The translations under genes and the position numbers were made by a program. A DNA stretch of 64,000 nucleotides from Symsagittifera roscoffensis (lineage: Eukaryota; Xenacoelomorpha; Acoela; Convolutidae): positions 10,386,539-10,450,538 of the forward strand of contig NC_087070.1 in assembly GCF_963678635.1 (NCBI RefSeq), in the 5' to 3' direction. The notes under the pieces were generated by a model. That model did no database searches. It was not told the origin of the DNA and saw nothing but the letters and a program-made list of their open reading frames with translations. Below are positions 32,946-43,486 of the stretch, in pieces (the stretch's first letter is position 1; the number at the start of each line of letters is the position of its first letter).

Positions 32946-33609
32946 TTGCTTTGATATGAAATTTTTCAACCCCCGTGCCAAAATTTCGCGAAAACTGCCT
33001 AAGAAGCCTACAAATATCACGAAACGCTGTAGAACTCCAAATATCGGCAAATAATTTAAAACGTAGAGCATAGAAGCTTCTGTCCGATGGTTTTTGGATG
33101 CAACGGTGAACTTCATAAAAACTATAATAAGCTTCGCGCTCCTCAGGAGCTCTATATTATGTATAATGGGGTGCAGATCGCTGCGCTAAGTTCAATTTAT
33201 AGGCAACTCCATAAGCACTATTGTAGAGGAAGGACGGCTAAGATAAATGAATATTACGACGATGCATTTAATACTGATGTATTAGAAGAAATTTTTGCAA
33301 AAAAGTAAATTTCAAACGTTTTCGCAACTATGTGCATTGTCAGGATTTTTACAATAAACTAATCTAAAGGACGATAAAACATCAATTTACAAATGTTATC
33401 TACAATAAATTACATACAATTTGGTTCTAAACCATCATGATAAAAAATTAGCCAATCACAATTGACCTCTAAATTACTATTAAGACTAAAATACTTTTAA
33501 CCTCTAAAATTAGTTAAAGATTTCTAAATTAATTTTTCTGAAAGTTTCTGAGTCATAATTTTGATTTAGACATGTACGTTTTAAAAAAAAAACCAAAAAT
33601 ATTTTGGGA
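32946..33609 (+). other. unassigned stretch with a 73-codon ORF
   Basis: AT-rich DNA between the LTR mosaic and the Penelope-like element. One open frame (33087-33308, 73 codons, ATG start) encodes a hydrophilic peptide with several Tyr and Leu. It ends EEIFAKK and has no Lys/Asn-run bias. It could be a last exon or a fragment of an unknown gene; I see no acceptor I would trust and no domain. The rest is probably the 3' flank of the Penelope-like element. Confidence 0.3.
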
Positions 33610-35995
33610 CTAAATTTTCAGTGTCAACTCCCTGCTCCTAAACTCATCGCGCGTGTTCAAACCCGGTTTCTCTTTCCTGATATGTATTGCCTCTAGTGTT
33701 AGCAATTTTGTTTGGTTGTTTGACCTATCTATAATTTCCCAACTAAAATCTGTGCAATTTCCCTCAAGTTGGCATTGCTGAAGGTGGAGGCCTACCAGTG
33801 AGTCTGCTTTCTTATGTTCCTCAATTCTAGTGGTCAAATGTCGAACAGTTTGTCCAACATAGGTGGAAGTGCATCCACTACATGACAGTTTATAAACCAC
33901 TCTTGACTAGAGGTCATTAGAAAATGCTGACTTCAGTGATGGTAAACATGATTCTAGTTTTCTTGTGGTGAAAACCACTTGAACGTTAGTTAATATACGT
34001 AACCTGTTAACAGAATATTGGCTCTGGTTACCTCTATATTGCACCATCAGCATTGGGGGCTTCCCATCCTTTGGTGATTGAACTGACAAACACCTCTCAC
34101 TATCCAGGGGCTTGCCGTTACCCTCGATGATCTTGCACAAGGCGTCTGAAGCCACCTTTGCGGACCAATTTTCAGGGTACTGATTTGTCAGCCATTGCGC
34201 CCTATTAGTTTCCATAGCCTTTTCAAATTGCTCCCAACTAGATGTACTCCTAAAAACCCTGTGTACAGTGCCTTGGACAACACTACGCTTATACTGAGTT
34301 GGGGCGCAGCTTCTATAGTTCAGTATAGTCCCTGTATCTGTTGGTTTTTGATACCAACTGCAAGTTACACGCCTACCCTGCGATACATTTATGTTCAAAT
34401 CCAGGAACGGCAAATTCCCCTCCGAATTAGTTTTCTCCAGAGTGAACTGCAAATTTGGATGAAGAGAATTGGCGGCATCGAGAAGACAACTCGGCTCCCC
34501 TCTGACTGTTCTAACAATGTCATCCACATACCTGAGGAACAATTTCACCTGGGGAGTATCCTTCTCCTTGTTCTTAGCTCGGCAGCAGCTTTCAAAGTAC
34601 CAGAATATCTCGGTTATTGATGCGTGTACGTCATCGGATATTTTTCCGCATTTTAGATGATACCAGTTTCGGCAACCCCCTTTGATCTATATGTCACTTT
34701 CCTGCTGCAACATGGGCAAAAGCCGTTTTTGTCATTAATTCGCTGTACCTCCGTTCCCACCGGTATTTCTTGTCTTAGAGCAAACTCGTACTCTTTCAGC
34801 CATAAATTTGCCAGAATTACAGCGAGGGACGCGCCCATTGCTAAACCACCAAATAGTACATACCATGAATCATTACACTTGAAATATATTTTGCTGACCG
34901 CCGTATTCAAAAGCCTTTTCATATTTGCTCTTTGAATTTCAGGAGGAGACTCCTGGCTGTACAGCTACTGTAAAGCAATTTCAATTGCCTCCTTCAGGGG
35001 AACGTTGTTATACAAACTTTTCACATCAAGAGATATTATGGTTTCATCCGGATCTAGAGCAATGTTTTCAATTGATTCTCTAGCCTCTTTAGTATTGGTT
35101 TCTATATTTGCTCCATCGATGTTGTCAAAAAACTTTGCAAGCATTTTGTTAAGATTCTCATACGAACTGCCTGGAAGTGATAGTACTGGTCGTAGGGGTG
35201 TCTCATCCTTGTGTATCTTAGCTAAACCGTACAAACGTACGGGTTGCCCCCCTGTTGACCTCATCTTAGAATATAAATGATCACTTATCTCGTCTCTTTT
35301 GTTCATGGCTAGTGATTTTTTGTTAAGTTCCTTCTCAATTTTCAGTATCACCTCATCAGTGGTTGCATCTTTTTTCACAAACTGAGCAGATTGCAACAAG
35401 GATTCCATCTTTGGTTCATATGTTTGTTTCCTCATTATGCAAAAACCACCCCCTTATCAAAAGGCACATCCAGCAACCCATTATCTTTGAGTTATTTCCT
35501 CGTTTTTTCAACGGATTTGTCTCTTGGGGTTTGCCTTACGTTTTTTGCATATGCCTTTGCCGCAGCTTCTATTTCACATAACGTTCCACCAGATGTTTTT
35601 TGATTTTTCAATTGTGAGAGGAAAATATATCGATATCCATTAAAAAATGTGTTTCGTTATATTTGTCTCTAATGGGATGCTTCGGGCCCATTGATAGCAC
35701 TTCATAGACCAATTCAGGCAGTTCCATGTTATCAAATACCTTAACTGATTGCTCATTTCTCCCCCCAAGAGGTTTATCTTGTCTCATAACTTTTTTCTAT
35801 GGTTTTCTGATGTTGTCTTTAAGCTTGCCTCAACTTGACTCCTCACGAAGCGGAAAATGGATGCCCACCACTGTTCGTCAATTTCTTTTTGCACCAGTGA
35901 TCTTGCTTTCATTAGCATCTCCTCGTACCTTTTTCTATCCTCGTTTGCCCTAGAAGTTTCCGTCCTTAGTAGTTTCAATTGAAATTTATGCACAG
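33610..35995 (-). mobile_element. Penelope-like element with GIY-YIG endonuclease, inactive
   Basis: In sense order there is an N-terminal helical part (36020-35784), then a segment with stops (35600-35436). The RT follows from 35435: VRLYGLAKIHK...LRPVLSLPGSSYENLNK and motif A IISLDVKSLYNNVP. The motif-B region GGLAMGASLAVILANLWL is at about 34860-34800, then a Cys/His-rich insertion, then motif C RYVDDIV at about 34540. The GIY-YIG nuclease follows (VYKLSCSGCTSTYVGQTVRHLTTRIEEHK, 33897-33810). RT plus C-terminal GIY-YIG is the hallmark of Penelope-like elements. Several frameshifts and stops (for example TAG at 33907-33909) inactivate it. The 5' end abuts the LTR at 35996. Confidence 0.88.
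34660..34740 (-). other. Cys/His-rich (PHD- or zinc-finger-like) insertion in PLE RT
   Basis: Between RT motifs B and C the translation reads FCPCCSRKVTYRSKGV in one frame. After a small deletion it reads CRNWYHLKCGKIS in the next. This gives C-x2-C, a basic spacer, then C-x4-H-x2-C, the second half of a PHD-type pattern with one Cys pair damaged at the frameshift. The insertion follows a run of charged residues (RINDKNG). Confidence 0.6.
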
Positions 35996-36889
35996 TGTAA
36001 CAGTCGCCTACTTCGGTCACATATGAGGCTTAAGAAAAATAGGCCCTATAACCATTGGCTCAAGAGTCAGGGACACTATCTCTTGTGTTTTTCTACCTCA
36101 AAAATGGTCAGAGCCAATTCGGTTCGCTTGCGACATGAGACTAGAACCCGTTACAGCTTAAAGGCCACTACCAAAATATCCCCCCAATCTAGAAAATAAG
36201 AATTTCCCCATACTTAGGTCTCGAGATACCCAAAATACACGAACGCCGTTAAAAACAGGGTCGGAACAATCCGTTAAGTTACTTTTTATTAGACAGTGGA
36301 ATTTTGATCCATTTCAGATGGATCAACCTAAAACTCGCCTTATCTCAACATAACGATCATAAAACACACTCGAGAAAATTAAATTAGGTACTTACATAGC
36401 AGCACGCTTGAGAAACAGAGTAGTTAAACTAATTAATGACTCTAGCAATAATATAATCGAATATAACTCAAGAAGTTTTCTAACGATAAGTTCCAATCAA
36501 GGGAAATAAGTTTTAATTCAAGAAAGTAGTTTTGGATCTGGACCATTGGGAGACTTAACTTGTCTGCCTTTCCGTTGAAGGTTCACACTGGTCCAGTTGA
36601 TTCTTGCTCTGCTCTCGTATTTGTTTGGTCTCCTATGTCAGATAGGACAGCTCTACTCTAGTTTTCTACGATGGAAATTGCGAATAGCAATTTCCCACGG
36701 TGTATATTTGACAACTTTCCCGCAATTGTAATTCGGTTGTTCGGATCTTTTATTTGATGTTTTCAGTTGTCGCGAGAAAACTGATCATGACAAGCTCCAT
36801 TCGAATTTTTGAAAAATTAAACTTAACTCCAAAACCACGTATTTTCGTGTTCCTCAAGGTCAAACTACCAGATATGACCGACTGGCACA
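35996..36889 (-). mobile_element. copy B 3' LTR, 894 bp
   Basis: TGTAACAG at 35996 to GGCACA at 36889 (plus-strand view). It abuts the polypurine tract TACTCCCCGG (36890-36899, minus-sense CCGGGGAGTA). It includes the palindrome TTGATCCAT/ATGGATCAA at about 36305-36330, next to TTTTTATTAGACAG, which is AATAAAAA on the sense strand. The left end cuts into the Penelope-like element. Confidence 0.85.
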
Positions 36890-37447
36890 TACTCCCCGGA
36901 CTCAAGATCGATGTCCTCATCGCGTGCTGCCGTCTGTCAGTGAATCCCCAGAAACCCGAGTGTTACCCAAGATACAGTGCCAGTGGTCATTTACAGAAGT
37001 TTGCAGCGGACTTAAGTTTATCTACACCCCAAAATTCACAATTATGTAAAATTGTCACACTATCGCTAAACAGCAATCAAAATCTGCACACACCTGCACC
37101 TGCGAGTTTTCGCTTTTTAAGCTAGTAATTTTAAACTTCTTTTGTCCTATTCAATCAGGAAATTGTCATGCAGCATTTTGATTTATATAATAGATATAAC
37201 ATATTAGTAACAATATTTCATTTGTTAAAATTTCTTTTTGGTGAACCCAGATCTCATCCGAGTTCACCCTCGAGCCCCCTTCCCACTCAAGACTCAAGAC
37301 TCTAGAATTTCCCATTGAGCCACCGGCTCACCTCGCGTTCTTCGCCTTCGAGGTACCAGACCCAGATGTATTCGACACCGTGAGTTGTCTCAACAGTGCT
37401 TCTTCATCATCGGAGCTAATCACGATCTCCTCCCAAGCCTTCAGCTG
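36890..37447 (-). other. copy B polypurine tract and 3' untranslated region
   Basis: Non-coding sequence between the end of ORF3 and the 3' LTR. It shares TGCATGACAATTTCCTGA-type and AAATTTGCTGCAAAC-type boxes with 19.9-20.5 kb. The sense-strand end GTCCGGGGAGTA borders the LTR. Confidence 0.7.
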
Positions 37448-37870
37448 TTAATAGGATCGCATCCACTCCCTTTGCTCCTGCAATCTCTTCGCTTGATTGG
37501 GTAAACTCTTCACTCTCGACTCTCGATTCAAACAGAAGGAATTGTGAAGACTCAGGCTCACATTCTTCGCCAAGTCTTCCTCTAGTATCGACTCCCTCGC
37601 CTTGGTGTTGTTTCTAGACATTCTACCAACTCTTTTCCACCCCGTCGTGATCGCGTTTCGGTGGGTCAGCAAAGGTCTCTTGAAGGCATCCGGTCCTATC
37701 TCGGCCTGGAACTGTCGATATTCCTTTTGATGTCTCTTCATATGATCCTTCGTTACCATATATAACCAGGATGTTAACGTCGCTCGAAACCAAGGAAAGA
37801 ACCTCAGGCGGCTCCATACGTGTCTGACTTCCATTGGTATGGCGAATACTTTGCATGCAGTCTCAAACAA
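37448..37870 (-). pseudogene. copy B ORF3 extreme C-terminus
   Basis: 140-codon frame homologous to 19509-19922. It holds PDAFKRPLLTHRNAI, WKRVGRMSRNNTKARES and ILEEDLAKNVSLSLHN blocks and ends in a charged stretch. It is separated from the preceding 725-codon frame by one frameshift near 37900. It is a helical, charged tail of unknown function. Confidence 0.65.
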
Positions 37871-37903
37871 CTCAAGTCTCCTGCTGTAATCTATCGCGTA
37901 AAT

Positions 37904-40081
37904 CTACTCTGCCGTTGGCGTTTTCGATTCCCGATACTTCGTTACATTTTCTTCAATCCATCGTAGAGCCAGCATCGTGCTCACCACCAAGATGGTCACC
38001 TTCTGCTGATGCTTGGGCAGTCCTAACGACCTGATTTCTTCCACATCCCAGATCAGGCAGAGATTCGCGTGATCCGGGTACCACACCGTTTGTGCCAGAC
38101 AGTGGCATGGGCATTCCCCATGTGTGATTTCAATACTCCTAAGGTTGCGCTCTCCCGAGGCTTCCAGGAGAGGTTCGAGCTCCATCATCTTCTCGTGTAT
38201 CGTATCGTTTTCCTCCACATTTGGAGCACCACCCATAGGTTTTCCGATCACGTTTTGTCTCTCGTGGTCACTTGTGTTTTCACTTTCCAAACCCAAATGT
38301 TCTTCTCCCCAGATTTCATTTAAGTCGTCCCTCTGTTCTTTCGGCACTGTCCCTCGGATTTTCCTCAACAACCGGTGTGAATGATGCGACATCCGAGCCA
38401 GTCTTACGCACTTGGGCACTGAGAAGGCTTTGTCTATAAATACCCTTTGGCTGGATACCTCCACCATCGCCATGTGCAATGGGTAGTGGCTGCCACATAG
38501 GTTGGCCATCACTGACCCCACTAAGGACTTCGCATTTAGAGGCAGACCATAGGCTTCGCTCATGGGAAATCCCATTTCCGATTCAAGTCCAACCTTCCAG
38601 CTCTTGATGTGTTTCTGGGTTACCTGCAACACCCCAGGCCATGACTCCACACTCAACGCGGTCACCAAGTGGTGTTCTGACTCTAGTCTCTCCAGTGACT
38701 GGAGACTGCACATTCTCGAGAAGAATCCCAGAGCTGTTGCTAGGTTGACCGTGGTACTCGCGTAACACTCAGCCACGATCTGTATTTCACTCTTCTCCCT
38801 TTCGGTAATAAATTCAAACCAGGTGATTAGATCTTCTTTCTGGAAGGTTTGTATCCTGACGCATGACCGTCCATCACAGGTGTGCTCGCCATTTCCACAT
38901 GTCGAATCAAGACAAATGCCCGGCTCCATTTTCTTCACCGACCCTAGTCTACTCATCGCTTCACTTGACTCCTTCGCCTGAGGCAGGATCAGTCGGTGCA
39001 TTATGCCCAACGTTGCTAGATCTTCGTCTTCCGTCGGTGCTAGCCTTACTCGCTCCGTGACTTCTTCGACCAGGCTCGCGTGGGGATGTGGGCACCAGGA
39101 GGGCCTCAGCAATTTCCACACCACTCCCAGGTTCGTGATTAACATGCCATTCCCGTTACCCATCTTCAGTTCGACTCTTTTACTTGAGCGCGGTACACTT
39201 ATCACCTCTGGTATCTTCTCGAGAATCAAACCCAAGCTAGGTCTCTCTCTTTCCACAGTGTCTATTTCCACTATCTTCTCTGTCCAGAACTTTAGTAGCT
39301 CCGCCATCTCGTAGTTTCTGTGAGCGCCTCCGGCTTCCGAGTCCAAGAAAGGGTTGTACGCCATCCCCATCACTCCAGACACATACTGGTACTCTCCCTT
39401 CTTATTGGGTTTCAAGAACTCTCCTGACGAGGCCAAGTTACGGTGCACGTCATGTTTCTCCTCGAACTTCTTGTTGTAGAATCTACGTATCTCATCCAAC
39501 TTCCTGTGGCTCTCTAGAGACTGCCTGGAGCCATCCTCCTTCTCTATCCCAGTACTCTGGTACACATTCAAGATGACTGTTGAGACTCTCCTTTCCATTG
39601 CTTTGCTCCCAGTTGCTCTTTGCTGGCATGCTAGGATGGTGCTGTCAGTCATCACCGACATTATCCACCTCAAGAAACAAGTAGCGTCTCTCCTCCTTGC
39701 CAGGCTCAAGCCTGAGTTATCCCTAGCCACGTGTTGCATCAATGTCTGATATATTTCTAGACCTTTTCCACCCGACTTCATTTTGTCGTGCGAGGTCAGC
39801 GTTTCCAACTCTATTCCCACCAGGCTCCAGGCGAACATCAATTGTCCTGCTGTTCTTACAAAGGGATTTGCCATCAATGGCGACGCCGATGCGGACGTCC
39901 TCTTCGCTTCTTCAAAATAATCCCTCAACAAGTTCTGCCAAGTTCTCCTCAGATGGCTCCCCAATTCCAATTTGTTAATATCAGCCTTCTGCTGTGTAGC
40001 CCAGTTGCGTCGTTTGCGTGACACTCCACTGTCGAGTTTCTTTAGGCAGTCTTCCCATTCCTTCAATGTTTCCAGGGCCAC
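37904..40081 (-). CDS. ORF3 C-terminal half, 725 codons, with C4 motif
   Basis: The longest open frame in the window. It begins with a helical, charged segment (KEWEDCLKKLDSGVSRKRRNWATQQ) and a block conserved in copy A (NPFVRTAGQLMFAWSL to LSLARR). Next is about 200 residues absent from copy A (SVMTDSTILACQQRATGSK to HPHASL). The conserved C-x4-C-x6-C-x4-C motif follows (CLDSTCGNGEHTCDGRSC, about 38865-38920), then ECYASTTVNLATALGFFSR, and near the end ECPCHCLAQTVWYPDHANLC. No membrane segment or signal peptide is evident, so it does not look like an envelope protein. I recognise no family. The frame is open upstream of the first codon, so it is part of the larger ORF3 polyprotein. Confidence 0.7.
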   Translation of the reverse strand: MALETLKEWEDCLKKLDSGVSRKRRNWATQQKADINKLELGSHLRRTWQNLLRDYFEEAKRTSASASPLMANPFVRTAGQLMFAWSLVGIELETLTSHDKMKSGGKGLEIYQTLMQHVARDNSGLSLARRRDATCFLRWIMSVMTDSTILACQQRATGSKAMERRVSTVILNVYQSTGIEKEDGSRQSLESHRKLDEIRRFYNKKFEEKHDVHRNLASSGEFLKPNKKGEYQYVSGVMGMAYNPFLDSEAGGAHRNYEMAELLKFWTEKIVEIDTVERERPSLGLILEKIPEVISVPRSSKRVELKMGNGNGMLITNLGVVWKLLRPSWCPHPHASLVEEVTERVRLAPTEDEDLATLGIMHRLILPQAKESSEAMSRLGSVKKMEPGICLDSTCGNGEHTCDGRSCVRIQTFQKEDLITWFEFITEREKSEIQIVAECYASTTVNLATALGFFSRMCSLQSLERLESEHHLVTALSVESWPGVLQVTQKHIKSWKVGLESEMGFPMSEAYGLPLNAKSLVGSVMANLCGSHYPLHMAMVEVSSQRVFIDKAFSVPKCVRLARMSHHSHRLLRKIRGTVPKEQRDDLNEIWGEEHLGLESENTSDHERQNVIGKPMGGAPNVEENDTIHEKMMELEPLLEASGERNLRSIEITHGECPCHCLAQTVWYPDHANLCLIWDVEEIRSLGLPKHQQKVTILVVSTMLALRWIEENVTKYRESKTPTAE

Positions 40082-40171
40082 CCACCACGGTCGGGAGGTG
40101 TTCCTCGTTTTGTTATTCTCGAGCGGATCGCTAGTAACTTGCTTCCCAGTGGCCTGATGTTTATTTGAGAC

Positions 40172-40525
40172 TCATTCTTTGCCAACGTCCACTTCCCACG
40201 TCTGCCCGCTCGTCGAACCTCGTTTCATCTTTGTCCTCTGAGGCTTGAAGTCTTCTTCCGTTGTCGAGTTGGTGGGAACCTCCATCTCTCTTTCTACCTC
40301 GAGCAGTTTCCTCGGTTTGTAGCTATTCTTGTAGGCTGCTGTCTTCCATCGTGCCAGAACCATGGTGGCCGTCTCTCTCAAGTTTTTCTCCGATACTGCA
40401 TCCGCCGAAGGACTATCCCACCCTTCTACCTCTCTCTTTCTCTTGCGATACTTCACGTCTTTCCTTGGGGGCGTTGCCGTTATCATCACTGATTCGACCT
40501 CTCTGTCTCCATCCAACCCTTCCAA
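40172..40525 (-). pseudogene. ORF3 basic linker (NLS-like), copy B
   Basis: 117-codon frame with KYRKRKREVEGWDSPSADA, MVLARWKTAAYKNSYKPRK and KMKRGSTSGQTW blocks shared with copy A 17436-17729. The basic cluster could act as a nuclear localisation signal. It overlaps the end of the preceding frame (40486-41061), marking a frame shift. Confidence 0.6.
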
Positions 40526-41543
40526 CTCTTGCCTCCCCCTGCTCGAGCCTTAAGGATATTAGTACTTTCAATTATATTAATAGTTTTGACCTTATCCCCC
40601 CTTACACTTTCAATTATTTTATTGGCAGTTTTTTGTTTCAGAGTAGAGCTGTCTTTACATTCGTCTTCTTTGGTCTTCTGTGATGCCTTCCTCAACTCGA
40701 CCATCTTGCTCAGCAATTCTCCTCTAGCCTTCTCCTCCAGACCCGTCCCCATCAGGACAGGCTCCCCGAACTTCACCACTGTGTCCCACAGTTCTTCTTT
40801 GAAATCATCCAATGTGATCTCGCCATCCATTTCTCGATTGAACTCGCTCAAGAATTTTCGCCAAGCGTCCTCATCCAGAGTGCCTAGGAACATGGTCTTG
40901 TTTCCCTCGAAGGTATTCTTCTCCCTTTCTTCTGCGCTCAAGAGTATCATTTCCATATTAGAAGTCTCACCCATCAGTGGCAACTCTAGATTTTTGCGGG
41001 GAGATGAGGTCAGAGGTGGTGTGGGGGTGTCTGTCCAATTTTCTCCGCTCAGGTCCTTCAACAGCTCTTGAGGGGGAATTCCTCCTCTGATGGTTTTGGT
41101 TCGAGCGTGTTTCCCACTTCCATATCTTCCCCTGCCTCGCTGAGAGTCTCATTCATGCTTTCTTCTCCTGATTCGACTCTTCTCCTCTCAAGGAACCTCC
41201 TGAATCGATCTTCTACAGGGCCGTTTCTTTTATCTCCAGGGGTGCCCACCGACAGGGGTGATGGTGTCGTCGGATTGGGCTTCTTGTATTCCGTCAGAGC
41301 CACATACAACGGGCCTGCTGCATCCAGTTCTTTCCCCTCCTGTCTCATCTCCACCTGCTCCAGTCCGTAAGGTGCCCGATATCTTCTCGTGGCGAACTTC
41401 ATCTCGTCCTTTAGTGCAATGTGTCCTTCTTCCACGATCATCCTGCCATCGTCCCACACCGGCAACATGTTCTCCAAATCCGCCCGCTCAAGCTTTCTCA
41501 AGACCTCTCGTATCTCGAGTTTTGGGGGCAATGAACCTCTCAT
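40486..41543 (-). pseudogene. ORF3 middle: conserved helical blocks, copy B
   Basis: Two overlapping frames (41543-41058 and 41061-40486). Blocks conserved with copy A are EIREVLRKLERADLENMLPVWDDGRMIVEEGHIALKD-type sequence, PTTPSPLSVGTPGDKR, ESMNETLSEAGEDMEVGNT, NTFEGNKTMFLGTLDEDAW and MDGEITLDDFKEELWDTV. They are acidic, Ser/Pro-rich and helical, without a recognisable fold. An AT-rich patch at 40555-40640 interrupts composition, as in copy A. Confidence 0.6.
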
Positions 41544-41580
41544 CTTCTTCGCTTGGGTCGTCCAGGAGTTTAGTTTTATG

Positions 41581-42390
41581 TCACAAGTGTGAAAATAGAC
41601 CGCTGCAGTGTAGCCGATGAATAGGGGGTCCCAGCCATCGGTAAATTCCTTCTGTCTGCTGCCCTTCCGCCGCTGCTCTCGCGAACAGGGATGGGACCAC
41701 CAGGGAACTGTTCATTCCCAGGGTCATTCTCCTTACCGTTGGGAACTCTGGAATGGTTGTTGGCAAGACTTCCTTCTCCACTATCGCCTCTAGCTCCCTC
41801 TTCACCAACTCGAAGCTCTTCTTCCATGCGGGAATTCTCAAGACCTCTTGTCCACTCGCCGTCAGGGGATTTAGGTTCCAGAACTTGGGGTAAGTTTCGA
41901 TGGGACCCTCGCGTTTACCTCCCATCCTACACTGCAGTTGTCCTCGGAAATTGTACACCATCAATTCTTGATCTTTCACTTTTCGGAAGAGTACCGTGTT
42001 GCTCAATTGTGCCCTCAGCACCTCTTGCTGACACCAGTTGAGTGTCGTCCCATCCAGTATACTTATGAGGCTCAAGTGTGTCACGGAGTTGCGATAAGCT
42101 GTCACCAGAGGATCTGGAAACGCGTATGTCACGGCCGGTCCATAAATGCAGGTTACGACCTCCTCCAGCCCCCGGATTATCCCCATTGGGTCCGATCTCA
42201 TTGCCAGGCACAGGTCTGTCAACAGGGGCATGCCCCCATTCACTTTCCTCCATTCATCTCTCGTCTTTGGATTCTTTTCCTCACCAGTCATGTGTCGGTT
42301 CTGCATCAGGAGGTACTCCACTAGCAGCGTCTTTAGCCCTGCAGCACAATTATATGAATAGGTGTCAATGCTCGAGTGGGTTTTTTCCAT
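41581..42390 (-). pseudogene. ORF3 middle: block with LLVEYLLMQNR, copy B
   Basis: 269-codon frame conserved with copy A 15540-16300. It includes CAAGLKTLLVEYLLMQNRHMTGEE, GGMPLLTDLCLAMRSD, EVVTCIYGPAVTYAF, VPSLFARAAAEGQQ, and a hydrophobic end. Its 5' portion is repeated just upstream by a 196-bp tandem duplication that shifts the frame. Function unknown. Confidence 0.6.
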
Positions 42391-42620
42391 CGACAGGGGC
42401 TCCCCATATTTCGTTAGTCAATGAATTACCCCCATTCACTTTCCTCCTTTCATCTCTCGTCTTTGGATTCTTTTCCTCACCAGTCATGTGTCGGTTCTGC
42501 ATCAGTAGGTACTCCACTAGCAGCGTTTTTACCCCTGCAGCACACTTATATGAATAGGTGTCAATGCTCGAGTGGGTTTTTCCCATCGAGAGGGGCTCCC
42601 CATATTTCATTAGTCGATGA
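42233..42620 (-). repeat. 196-bp tandem duplication inside ORF3, copy B
   Basis: The stretch beginning CCCCCATTCACTTTCCTCC at 42233 recurs at 42429, 196 bp away, and runs to about 42620. Because 196 is not a multiple of three, the duplication breaks ORF3. Copy A has a single version, so the duplication is private to copy B. Confidence 0.85.
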
Positions 42621-43477
42621 AATGACACCAGTTCACCATGGGTCAGGAGCACCAGTGCCAGATACCCGTCAATCCGGAGTGTTTCCACACCCCGACTGAA
42701 CATGTACGCTGGACCCATACTGAATAGGTACCTCGGGTAAACCAGGTACAGTGCCAACAACAGGCTGATGGGCATGTTCAGGATTTCTTGTAAAAAGGCT
42801 CCAAAAATAGTCTCCTTTGCACTAAACACTCCAGCCATGAATTCTTTTCCCCAACAAGGACTCAAGAACTCAAGAATCTCGTGATCCCTCCTCGTCTTCA
42901 GCTCACCCTTTGCGTGCTCCCTCCAGAACCCTCCAATTGTGACCTCGTTGGCAGCGGTGACAAACCTGGTCACCGTCATTTCCCTTTTCTCGGCCACTTC
43001 CAGCTGCTCCTCAAGAAAATCCCAGATTTGCTTCACAAGAGGTGGAGCATTCTCCCTCGCCTTCTCCGTAGCGTTTTCCAACCTTGGTGTCAGGAATGGC
43101 CACCTGCCTCTTTCTTGTGTCAGTCGGTATACCATCGACTCCAGTTGCTTCTCTGTTGCGGCCACGTTCTTTCTCTCATTGCTCGGTCCTCTGGACTTAC
43201 TGGTGGAGCTTGTGATAGTCAATTCCATGCTTCGAAACCACAGGCTGGCCTTCAGGTGAGTTATTATTGGATGATCGTCCCCTATAACCGGACTGAGATT
43301 GAGTTGTCTGGCGAAGTTCGATATCTCCAGCAAGAGGATCTCGTCCAATACCATGAGGATGTCTGCTAACTCGTAGAAGCCCCTCAACGCGTGGGACACA
43401 TCCGCCCACGCCGCCGCCAGTTCTGACTTGCGAAGCCTCAAGTTCGTCGGTTCCAACTCCCGATTGGGAGCTGCCAT
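42365..43477 (-). pseudogene. ORF3 central region, 370 codons, copy B
   Basis: Same frame as 44257-43487; only a TAG at 43487-43489 separates them. It begins RILMAAPNRELEPTNLRLRK and shows a helical region (LAAAWADVSHALRGFYELADILMVLDEILLLEISNF), a coiled segment, and hydrophobic MPISLLLALYLVYPRYLF near 42770-42720. It ends in the duplicated block. The hydrophobic run could be a buried helix or a weak membrane segment. Copy A has lost most of it. Confidence 0.6.
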
Positions 43478-43486
43478 CAGGATACG

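Noticed and set aside
37904-40081. ORF3 C-terminal half as an envelope glycoprotein
   Set aside because: No signal peptide, fusion peptide, furin-like site or C-terminal membrane anchor is visible.
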